The notes under the pieces were generated by a model. The model was not told where the DNA came from. It saw only the letters and a list, made by a program, of their open reading frames with translations, and did no database searches. Both the position numbers and the translations under genes were made by a program. This document shows, piece by piece, positions 35,156 through 42,178 of a DNA stretch of 64,000 nucleotides. The stretch covers positions 3,896 through 67,895 of the forward strand of contig NZ_JBEOMB010000012.1 in assembly GCF_046000175.1 (NCBI RefSeq). Reading direction: 5' to 3'. Within the stretch, counting starts at the first letter, position 1. Each line of letters starts with the position of its first letter. The DNA comes from Rhodoplanes sp046000175 (GTDB lineage Bacteria; Pseudomonadota; Alphaproteobacteria; Rhizobiales; Xanthobacteraceae).

Positions 35156-35755
35156 ATGCCGATCGGTTCCGATTGGCGGTCACCGGCCGCCTATGCTTAC
35201 ATCGCCGATCTCGACCCCGCCGACCTCGCATGGGAATTCCTGCGACGCAATCCCGCCTACCAGCGCGACTATCGCAAATCCGTCGAACGTCCCGCCACTC
35301 CGGACAAGACGATCCCGCGTCGCTGGGGGCTGCCCTTTCGCGGTCGATCCCGAGCAGAGCGCCGATGAGGCTGCCGTCGTCTGGCTTCCGCGTCTCGACC
35401 CGAACGTCGTCGTTCTCGCGCCCGCGCCGCTGAGCTTAGGCGACACGCAGACGATCGCTTCGCTGTCGCTGATGGTCCGGGAAACGACGAGCGAGGGCAC
35501 CTATGCGGTCGCCGACCAAGGCGGTCGTCGCGTGTCTCTCGTGTTGGCGGAGGGCATGTCGGTAAGCAGTGCGGCCGCAGCCCTGATCCCGCTCGATACA
35601 CGCTTCCCGGCCCGGATCGTGGCCGCGCTTCAGCTGTGGCGCGACTTGAATGGACACAGTGCTTCTTATCGAACGGATCCTCTGACCCGGCAGCGCCGAC
35701 AGCGCCTCGCGCTGTCGCTGCGGGCGCTCGACGGTCGGCTGGCGGGGCACGCCTA
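35156..35755 (+). pseudogene. FseA-like excision activator, 5' part (contains +1 frameshift; 3' end cut by IS256)
   Basis: ATG 35156 opens a DUF6499 domain: DWRSPAAYAYIADLDPADLA, WEFLRRNPAYQRDYRK, RRWGLPF. At residue 61 the frame stops being protein-like and ends at 35368; a shift by +1 at TTT-C (35336-35339) continues as AVDPEQSADEAAVVW and on into a DUF2285 domain. This is the architecture of FseA (Msi172-Msi171) of ICEMlSymR7A, made by programmed +1 frameshifting. The DUF2285 domain is interrupted at RLAGHA by the IS256 element; the TAG stop at 35754 is created by the junction. Together with 37195-37362 the restored protein has 252 residues. Confidence 0.85.
35333..35341 (+). promoter_or_regulatory. 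probable +1 programmed frameshift site
   Basis: In the zero frame the codons are CCC-TTT-CGC. Moving one base forward turns TTT into TTC, read by the same tRNA-Phe, and then GCG. GGGGG lies six bases before CCC, as an SD-like stimulator would. Protein similarity changes frame exactly here. Confidence 0.75.
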
Positions 35756-37194
35756 GGTGCCGTCGCGGGATTGGTGGGAATTGAGGGTGGCGTAGTCTCC
35801 GGGGTTCTGAACCTCGAATCATCCGGCGTTGGCGCGCCGGACTGGAGACCACGCCATGACGAGCCCTACCACGAAGGCCGCTCTCTCGCAGCCGGCGACC
35901 GAGCCGACCTCCTGCCTTTTCGACAACTGGATCGATCCGATCGAGACCGCGGTGCGCCGGCGTGTTCGGTCGTTCATCGAAGCGCTGATCGAGAGCGAGC
36001 TCGAAGCCGCTTTGGACCGTCCGCGCTATGGACGCCGGGCGACGGTGAACGATGATTCGGCGGAGCCTTCGCCGGGCGCTGTCGGACACCGCCACGGCAA
36101 GCGAGCGCGCAAGCTGACGGGAACGTTCGGGACCACCGAGATCAGCGTGCCGCGGGCACGGCTGGTTCGACCGGACGGCGGCACGACGGAATGGAAGAGC
36201 CAGGCGCTGCGCGCGTACCAGCGCCGCACGCTGGCCGCCGATGCGCTGATCGCGGGCAGCTATCTCGCCGGGACCAACACGCGCCGCGTCCGGCGAGCAC
36301 TGACGACGCTGTTCGGGGGCGCGGTGAGCAAGGACATCGTGAGCCGGACGTGGCGCAAGGTGAAGAGCGACTGGGACGCCTGGAACGCCCGCTCGCTGGC
36401 CGACGAGCCGGTCGTGCGGCTCATCCTCGACGGCACGGTGGTGCGGGTGCGGCTCGACCGCAAGGCGACCGCGATCTCGCTGCTGGTCGTGATGGGCGTG
36501 CGGGCCGACGGCCAGAAGGTGCTGCTCGCGGTGAGAAGCATGGGCGGCGAAAGCGCCGAAGCGTGGCGCACGGGGCTCGACGATCTGATTCGCCGCGGTC
36601 TGCGTCGACCGGAGTTCCTGATCGTCGACGGAGCCGCCGGGCTCGACGCCGCGATCGCCGCCGTGTGGGACGGCGTGCCGGTGCAACGCTGCACCGTGCA
36701 CAAGCACCGCAACCTGCTCGCCCATGCGCCCGAGCGCCTGCACGAGGAGATCACGTCCGACTACACCGACATGATCTACGCGACCAGCCCCGAGGAGATC
36801 GAGGCGCGCCGCAAGGCATTCCTCCGCAAATGGCGCCTGAAGAATCGCGCCGTCGCCGACAGCCTGGAGGAGGCCGGCGAGCGCCTGTTCACGTTCGCGC
36901 GGTTGCCGCCGAGCCAATGGAAGAGCGCGAGAACGACAAACGCGATCGAGCGGCTGCACGAGGAGTTCAAGCGCAGGATCAAGACGCAGACCGTGCTGCC
37001 CTCCGCCGAAACGGCCGCCATGCTGTTCTGGGCGCTGCTCGCATCCGGTCAGATCACCATGCGCAAGGTCGACGGCTGGCAGACCCTCGCCACGCACCCC
37101 ATCGCTCAGCCCATTGACCTCGCCGCCTGACACGGTACCTTCAAGTGCCCGGTGATCACGTCACCCGGATTCCAACCACATTCGCGACGGCACC
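35756..37194 (+). mobile_element. IS256-family insertion sequence with 8-bp target duplication
   Basis: The ends are imperfect inverted repeats that begin GGTGCCGTCGCG (left, 35756) and end with its complement (right, 37194), with similarity continuing for about 35 bases. The flanks CACGCCTA at 35748-35755 and 37195-37202 are identical, a target duplication of the length expected for this family. Length is 1,439 bases. It has inserted into the FseA-like gene. Confidence 0.93.
35856..37130 (+). CDS. IS256-family (Mutator-type) transposase
   Basis: 424 residues from ATG 35856 (CTGGAGACC upstream). The DDE residues are in LILDGTVVRV, FLIVDGAAGLDAA and ARTTNAIERLHEEFKRR. The C-x2-H-like VQRCTVHKHRNLLAHAP before the last part is typical of the family. 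The frame is complete and shows no damage, so the insertion may be recent. It is transcribed in the same direction as the interrupted activator gene. Confidence 0.93.
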   Translation: MTSPTTKAALSQPATEPTSCLFDNWIDPIETAVRRRVRSFIEALIESELEAALDRPRYGRRATVNDDSAEPSPGAVGHRHGKRARKLTGTFGTTEISVPRARLVRPDGGTTEWKSQALRAYQRRTLAADALIAGSYLAGTNTRRVRRALTTLFGGAVSKDIVSRTWRKVKSDWDAWNARSLADEPVVRLILDGTVVRVRLDRKATAISLLVVMGVRADGQKVLLAVRSMGGESAEAWRTGLDDLIRRGLRRPEFLIVDGAAGLDAAIAAVWDGVPVQRCTVHKHRNLLAHAPERLHEEITSDYTDMIYATSPEEIEARRKAFLRKWRLKNRAVADSLEEAGERLFTFARLPPSQWKSARTTNAIERLHEEFKRRIKTQTVLPSAETAAMLFWALLASGQITMRKVDGWQTLATHPIAQPIDLAA

Positions 37195-37362
37195 CACGCC
37201 TATCGCGCCATTGCTGCTGGATTGTTCGGCGATGCGCGTGTCCCGAAAGGCCGGGCGTGGAAGACGCACGACCTGCGTGACCGCACCATCCGCCTCGTCC
37301 GCTCCGGAACCAGGTTGATGCGCGGCGGGTACCTCGACCTGCTCCTCGTGCTTTCGCGCTGA
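37195..37362 (+). pseudogene. FseA-like excision activator, 3' remnant
   Basis: Directly after the IS256 end the reading continues YRAIAAGLFGDARVPKGR, AWKTHDLRDRTIRLVRSG, TRLMRGGYLDLLLVLSR and a stop. This is the missing half of the DUF2285 domain of the 5' part. Joined across one copy of CACGCCTA the frame is exact. Confidence 0.85.
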
Positions 37363-37557
37363 GACCTCGTGCTGGCGCTCTATGTCCGCTGACACGGGCG
37401 GCCGAACGACTCCCATTCGCGAGCGAGCACGCGGTGGAGGGGTGGCGCAAAACGTGCGGCCGTCTTCGCCATCCCCCTCCGCGGCCGTGCTTCGACATCG
37501 TGATGCCGATACGCCGCCGATGTCCGGCGGTGGTCACCGACACGATGGAGAGCCGCC

Positions 37558-37845
37558 ATGCCCGATCCTCTTTCCGGCCTGCCGCCGCGCTTTCTGCGCA
37601 CGCCCGAGGCGGCGCGTTTCGTCGGCCTGTCCGGTCGCACGCTCGAGAAGCACCGGACCTACGGAACGGGTCCGAAGTACCGGAAGATCGGCGGTCGCGT
37701 CGTCTACGCGCTCGAGGATCTGAAGGCCTGGACGGATCTCGCGACGAAGAGCTCGACCTCGGATCCGGGTGTCGGGACCGTTCATCCGGCCAAGCGCGGC
37801 GCTGCACAGAACGCCGCCCGACCGGGGACTCCGTCGCGCCGATGA
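37558..37845 (+). CDS. RdfS-like excisionase (recombination directionality factor)
   Basis: 95 residues from ATG 37558 with GGAGAG upstream. A MerR-like winged helix: LPPRFLRTPEAARFVGLSGR, TLEKHRTYGTGPKYRKIGGR, VVYALEDLKAWTDL. A basic tail follows (VHPAKRGAAQNAARPG). In ICEMlSymR7A rdfS is the target of FseA and lies upstream of traF and other transfer genes, as here. It would shift the integrase from integration to excision. With the activator gene broken, this gene may no longer be switched on. Confidence 0.85.
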   Translation: MPDPLSGLPPRFLRTPEAARFVGLSGRTLEKHRTYGTGPKYRKIGGRVVYALEDLKAWTDLATKSSTSDPGVGTVHPAKRGAAQNAARPGTPSRR

Positions 37846-38176
37846 GCGTCGCGCCGTGCGGCAATCACGTCGCGGTTTGACATCGCGAAGACGCCTGCGT
37901 CGCGAAAACCCTGCACGACGTCCCGGGTCCGACGAACACAGCGCCAAGCAGCCGGACCGCTGTCGTCTCACGCGTGACGCGGCTCGTCAGGAGATCAAGG
38001 CAGATCTAACGAGGTCTCTTCAGCATGCGAGTCCTATGTCGGAAGAGCTGCAGTTCAGCGTCACCCGAATGTGTCCGCCGATCGTCAGGGATTGTTGCGA
38101 CCAATGGCCCCTGTCGCGAAGTCGAGAGCACATGTCTCGCCGCCGGTGCGCCGCCGTCATGCATGGGAGGCGTGCC
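37846..38176. other. spacer between rdfS-like and DUF2840 genes
   Basis: No protein-like frame is seen in these 331 bases. The lower GC of about 37995-38080 suggests a promoter for the following transfer genes, but no box is clear enough to name. Confidence 0.4.
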
Positions 38177-38641
38177 ATGACCAGCCTCACCCATGTCGAG
38201 CTTGTGTGGATGGCCAAGCGCGTCGAGTCGTGGATTCGGTTCGGTCGCATCGTCGAGGAGCATCCCGTCGATCGCAGCTGCCGCGTCGTCAGCTTCGAGC
38301 CGAACAGCGTCTTCGCGGTCGTGCGATGGGCCGCCAACGACTACGGCACGGTCGCGTCGCGCATCATGATCCTGCGTGCGGTCTCGCCGCGCGAGCGGTA
38401 TGCGACCCTGCCGACCATTCATCCCGGCGCCGACATCCTGCTGCATCTGTCCGGCTGGCCGAAGGTCGAGAAGGCGCTGCGCGTGATCGACCCGATCGAG
38501 GCGCAGGGGATCGATCCGGTCGAGGTCGCGCCCGAGCACTGGCGTCATGTTCACAACCGCCTCTCGGTCAACGAGCAGGCGCGGCCCTACACGCGCGACC
38601 AGCACAAGGCCTGGCTGCATCGCCGGAGGGTGCGGCCATGA
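38177..38641 (+). CDS. DUF2840 protein of the transfer region
   Basis: 154 residues from ATG 38177 with GGGAGG seven bases upstream. Family pattern: LTHVELVWMAKRVESWIRFG, YGTVASRIMILRAVSPRERY, GADILLHLSGWPKVEKALRV, ending HKAWLHRRRVRP. DUF2840 is found almost only between regulator and traF genes of ICEs of this kind; its role is not known. Its stop overlaps the traF start (ATGA), so the two are translated together. Confidence 0.88.
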   Translation: MTSLTHVELVWMAKRVESWIRFGRIVEEHPVDRSCRVVSFEPNSVFAVVRWAANDYGTVASRIMILRAVSPRERYATLPTIHPGADILLHLSGWPKVEKALRVIDPIEAQGIDPVEVAPEHWRHVHNRLSVNEQARPYTRDQHKAWLHRRRVRP

Positions 38642-39150
38642 GCGGTCGGCTCTCGATCATCGCCACGGCCGCGACGGCGGCGATCGTGGTCCTTTCGACG
38701 CTCGGGCCAAAGCCCCGCCCGTCCTTCGTCTGGAACGTGTCGGCGAGCGTCCCGACCGGGCTCTACGCCGTCGAGCCGGCGCGCAAGCTCGCCGTCACCG
38801 ACCTCGTGGTCGCCATTCCGCCGGAACCCCTCGCCAAGGAGCTCGCCGAGCGTGGTGTTCTTCCGGCTGGCGTCCCGTTGATCAAACGCGTGGTCGCACT
38901 GCCGGGACAGACGGTTTGCCGGACCGGGCTCGAGATCGCGGTCGACGCCCTCGCCATGGGGCAAGCGCTCGAGCAGGACCGGCAGGGGCGACCACTGCCG
39001 AGCTGGGACGGCTGTCGTGTCCTGCGCCACGGCGAGGTCTTCCTGATGAACTGGGACGAGCCGCTGTCGTTCGACGGACGCTACTTCGGGCCTCTGCCGG
39101 TCAGCAGTGTCGTCGGTCGTGCGATCCCGGTCTGGGTGTCGGAGGAATGA
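38638..39150 (+). CDS. traF: TraF-like S26 signal peptidase
   Basis: 170 residues from ATG 38638. One hydrophobic segment (LSIIATAATAAIVVLSTLG) is followed by the catalytic-serine motif SVPTGLYAV, the lysine motif IKRVVALPGQTVC and the conserved GEVFLMNWDEPLSFDGRYFG box. TraF peptidases process the pilin precursor of conjugative systems. It belongs with the downstream relaxase and TraG genes of the transfer module. Confidence 0.9.
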   Translation: MSGRLSIIATAATAAIVVLSTLGPKPRPSFVWNVSASVPTGLYAVEPARKLAVTDLVVAIPPEPLAKELAERGVLPAGVPLIKRVVALPGQTVCRTGLEIAVDALAMGQALEQDRQGRPLPSWDGCRVLRHGEVFLMNWDEPLSFDGRYFGPLPVSSVVGRAIPVWVSEE

Positions 39151-39251
39151 TGGTTTCGGTCTCCTTCGCCTATTTCGAGATCGCGCGTCTTCCTGACGAA
39201 GTCGGCAGCGTGCTTCGGACACGCTTCCGTGCATCTCCCGAGTGACCGGCC

Positions 39252-39995
39252 ATGGACCTCGTGACCTTGGTGGCCCTGTGCTCGATCGGTGTCGATCCGA
39301 AGGTGATGCATGCGCTAGTCTGGCATCAATCCGGTGGCGAGCCGTGGTCCTTCACCGTGCCGGGTGAGGCCGAGCCGCGCGTCTTCCGGAAGGTGCGGGA
39401 TGTGGTGGCCGAGGCACGCGCCGTCTCCGCGACCGCTACGGTCCGGGTCGGTCTTGCGGGTCTGTCCGTGCCGCCGTCCGCCGTGACCATGATGACGTTC
39501 CTGCCTTGTCCGAACATCGCGACGGCGGCGCGCCAGATCGTCCAACTCCGGACGCGGTGCGAGGCGAGCGGGCGCACGGACGTCGCCCCGATCTCATGTG
39601 CCCTTGCAGCCTATCGCGGATCCTGGGAACGCCCCGACACGAGGTTTGCGGCCGCCGTGCGAGCTTCGGTCGCCAACGGGGACGCACCGGACTTCGACAT
39701 GCCGGAGGACACCGGCCTCGCATTCCGCGACGTGGTGCTCGACCTCGACGCGCCCGCATCTGACGTCCCTTCGTCCCGGCCATTATCGGTTGCCGACGAC
39801 CGCGAGCGCGGGTGGAGCAGTGGCCTGTTCCCGCTGCCCCGGGCGTCGTCCGGCGACCCGTCCGAGCGACGATCGATCATCGGTCCAGCAGCCGGTCCCG
39901 TGCAGCGGGACCGCAAACCGGATGTCGGACCACGCGCCGACGATCCGCCGGCGCACGGCCTGTTCGTCGCTCGCTCCTCACGGCGACAGCCCTGA
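39252..39995 (+). CDS. transglycosylase-like transfer protein with altered catalytic residue
   Basis: 247 residues from ATG 39252. The N-terminal 110 residues follow the lytic-transglycosylase fold used by VirB1-like proteins: VDPKVMHALVWHQSGGEPWS and PSAVTMMTFLPCPNIATAAR, SCALAAYRGSW. The expected catalytic Glu-Ser is Gln-Ser here, so activity may be low or lost. The last 100 residues are Pro/Arg/Asp-rich and disordered. No signal peptide is clear. Position between traF and the relaxase gene matches related ICEs. Confidence 0.8.
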   Translation: MDLVTLVALCSIGVDPKVMHALVWHQSGGEPWSFTVPGEAEPRVFRKVRDVVAEARAVSATATVRVGLAGLSVPPSAVTMMTFLPCPNIATAARQIVQLRTRCEASGRTDVAPISCALAAYRGSWERPDTRFAAAVRASVANGDAPDFDMPEDTGLAFRDVVLDLDAPASDVPSSRPLSVADDRERGWSSGLFPLPRASSGDPSERRSIIGPAAGPVQRDRKPDVGPRADDPPAHGLFVARSSRRQP

Positions 39996-40112
39996 TCGCC
40001 GACCGGGGACTCTCGGAATCTGATCGCAGCCTGTCGTGAAGAATGCGGGAGGGGAGGGGTGAGGACGCCACGACCGAAGGATTGCAAGATTAAAGGCGCG
40101 GCACGCCGGTCT

Positions 40113-40138
40113 CGCCAAGCCCTTGCCAGGGCTCGGCG
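40113..40138. other. hairpin upstream of the relaxase gene: candidate origin of transfer
   Basis: CGCC-A-AGCCCT, loop TGCC, AGGGCT-C-GGCG: a 10-bp stem with one mismatch. It lies about 90 bases before the relaxase start. Relaxase genes of this type usually have their origin of transfer directly upstream. Confidence 0.45.
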
Positions 40139-40225
40139 ATCGGCGGTGCCATCGGTCGGTCGGCGTGCCGCCGCATGGAGATTCACGAGCCGTCACAAGG
40201 GCGTTGGCGGCACCGAGCAGACGAG

Positions 40226-42001
40226 ATGGCGCCGATGACCAAGGATCGTCGATCCGACGACCTGCGCGTCAGGCCGGGCCGCATCCGCAATCGCGGTGCC
40301 CGCGCGAGACCCAAGACGTTCGTCGGCCAGGTCCTCGCCGCCGCGCAGAAGGCGGGGCATGTCGGCAAGCGTTCACGACCGGGCCGGTCGCCATCGTCGG
40401 GACGTTCCACCTTCGGGCGCGGACGCGGCGCGTTGTTTGGGGGACGCCGGCTTCTCGACCCGACCCGCCGGGTCCTGGTCAAGGCCCGCATCATGCGCCA
40501 CCGCGGCCAGGCCTTCCGGGCGGCGCCGCTCTCCGCCCATGTCGCGTACCTCCGGCGCGAGGGCGTGGGCCGGGAAGGCGAGAGGGCTCGGATGTTCGAC
40601 GCCGGCGGCGATACCGACGAGAAGGGCTTCGTCGAGCGGTGCGCAGGCGACCGCCACCACTTCCGCTTCATCGTCAGTCCGGAAGAGGCGTCCGACCTGA
40701 CCGACCTGAAGGCGTTCACGCGCGATCTTCTCGCCGACATGGAGCGCGATCTCGGCACCAGGCTCGACTGGGTCGCGGTCGAGCACTGGAACACCGACAA
40801 CCCCCACGTCCATCTGCTGGTGCGAGGTCGGGCCGAGGACGGCCGCGACCTCGTCATCAGCCGGGACTACATCACCCGCGGGATGCGGGAGCGCGCCGAG
40901 CACCTCGTCACGATCGAGCTCGGCCCCAAGACCGAGCGGGACATGTGGGCATCGCTCGACCGCGACGTCGGTGCGGACCGATGGACTAGGCTCGACACCG
41001 CCATCCGACGTCACGCCGACGAAGCCGGGCTGATCGACCTGCGGATGTCGGCCGGGAGTGGGACCGATGCGGAGATCCGCCGGCGGATGATCGGCCGGCT
41101 GCAGCGCCTAGAGCAGATGGGACTCGCCCGGCCCGAGGGAGCTGCCCGGTGGTCCGTCCTTCCCGATGCCGAGCGCACGCTTCGCGACCTCGGCGCTCGC
41201 CGCGAGATCATCGAGGTCATGCATCATGCCGCCGCGGCGCAGGGGATCGAACGCCCGATCGCCGACTTCATAATCCACGATCACAAGGACCGACCGACGA
41301 TCACCGGACGCCTCATCGCCAAGGGGCTGCACGACGAGCTCGGCGGCGAAGCCTATGCCGTGATCGACGGCGTCGACGGCCGGCTCCACCATGTCCGCTT
41401 CCCCGACCTCGATCGGCTGGAGCACGCCCCGCCGATCGGCGGGATCGCGGCTGTGCGGCATCTCGAGGCCGAGGACGGGAGAAGATCAAATCGGATCCTG
41501 AGCGTGCGGTCCGATCTGACGCTCGAGGCCCAGGTGACGGCGAGCGGCGCGACCTGGCTCGACCACCAGCTTCTGGTGCGCGACAAGGCGGCGCTGTCCG
41601 AGGGCGGCTTCGGCCGCGAGGTGCGCGACGCGCTCGACCGGCGCGTCGACCATCTGGTCGGGGAGGGGCTCGCGCGCCGCCAGCGCGGCCGCGTCGTGTT
41701 CGCCCGCGATCTCCTCGCCACGCTGCGGCGGCGTGACCTCGATGCCGCAACGGCCCGGATCACGGCCGAGACCGGACTGGCTCATCGCGCGCCCACCGAA
41801 GGCGACTCCATCGCCAGCGTCTATCGCCAGCGCCTGACCCTCGCCTCGGGTCGGTTCGCCATGATCGACGATGGGCTCGGCTTCGCGCTCGTGCCCTGGC
41901 GGCCGTCGCTCGAGCCGTACATCGGGCGGCAGGTCTCCGGTCTCGTCCGAGCCGGCGGCATCGACTGGACGCTCGGCCGGCAACGCGGCCTTGGCATCTG
42001 A
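40226..42001 (+). CDS. relaxase/mobilisation nuclease (RlxS/VirD2-like, DUF3363 type)
   Basis: 591 residues from ATG 40226 (ATG 40235 is equally possible; a longer frame starts at 40175). The N-terminus LRVRPGRIRNRGARARPKTF is typical of the family. The metal-binding His cluster is in HWNTDNPHVHLLVRG (near residue 205), preceded by DRHHFRFIVSPEEASDLTDL. The C-terminal half (from about 250) is the DUF3363 domain. It nicks the origin of transfer and leads the strand into the recipient. Confidence 0.92.
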   Translation: MAPMTKDRRSDDLRVRPGRIRNRGARARPKTFVGQVLAAAQKAGHVGKRSRPGRSPSSGRSTFGRGRGALFGGRRLLDPTRRVLVKARIMRHRGQAFRAAPLSAHVAYLRREGVGREGERARMFDAGGDTDEKGFVERCAGDRHHFRFIVSPEEASDLTDLKAFTRDLLADMERDLGTRLDWVAVEHWNTDNPHVHLLVRGRAEDGRDLVISRDYITRGMRERAEHLVTIELGPKTERDMWASLDRDVGADRWTRLDTAIRRHADEAGLIDLRMSAGSGTDAEIRRRMIGRLQRLEQMGLARPEGAARWSVLPDAERTLRDLGARREIIEVMHHAAAAQGIERPIADFIIHDHKDRPTITGRLIAKGLHDELGGEAYAVIDGVDGRLHHVRFPDLDRLEHAPPIGGIAAVRHLEAEDGRRSNRILSVRSDLTLEAQVTASGATWLDHQLLVRDKAALSEGGFGREVRDALDRRVDHLVGEGLARRQRGRVVFARDLLATLRRRDLDAATARITAETGLAHRAPTEGDSIASVYRQRLTLASGRFAMIDDGLGFALVPWRPSLEPYIGRQVSGLVRAGGIDWTLGRQRGLGI

Positions 42002-42178
42002 TGGCTGCTTCGGCCTCGTGAGTCGGTCGCCTCTCGGATCGTTCTCCCCTGCCACACCGCTCTCGCGATCCCGGTCATTGCACGACCGCGTTCGCCACGG
42101 TGCGACGACGCCACGCGGCCCGTTGCAGGCCGCCGACCGCGCTCGTCTAGTCGCAGCATCACGGTTGAGGAACCAAGC

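Noticed and set aside
35156..35368. Stand-alone 70-codon gene
   Set aside because: It ends within a domain that continues in the +1 frame, so it is the first part of a frameshifted gene.
39147..39245. Short frame of 32 codons with GGAGG upstream, after traF
   Set aside because: Too short, no family features, and the GGAGG is part of the traF 3' end; no support beyond the start signal.
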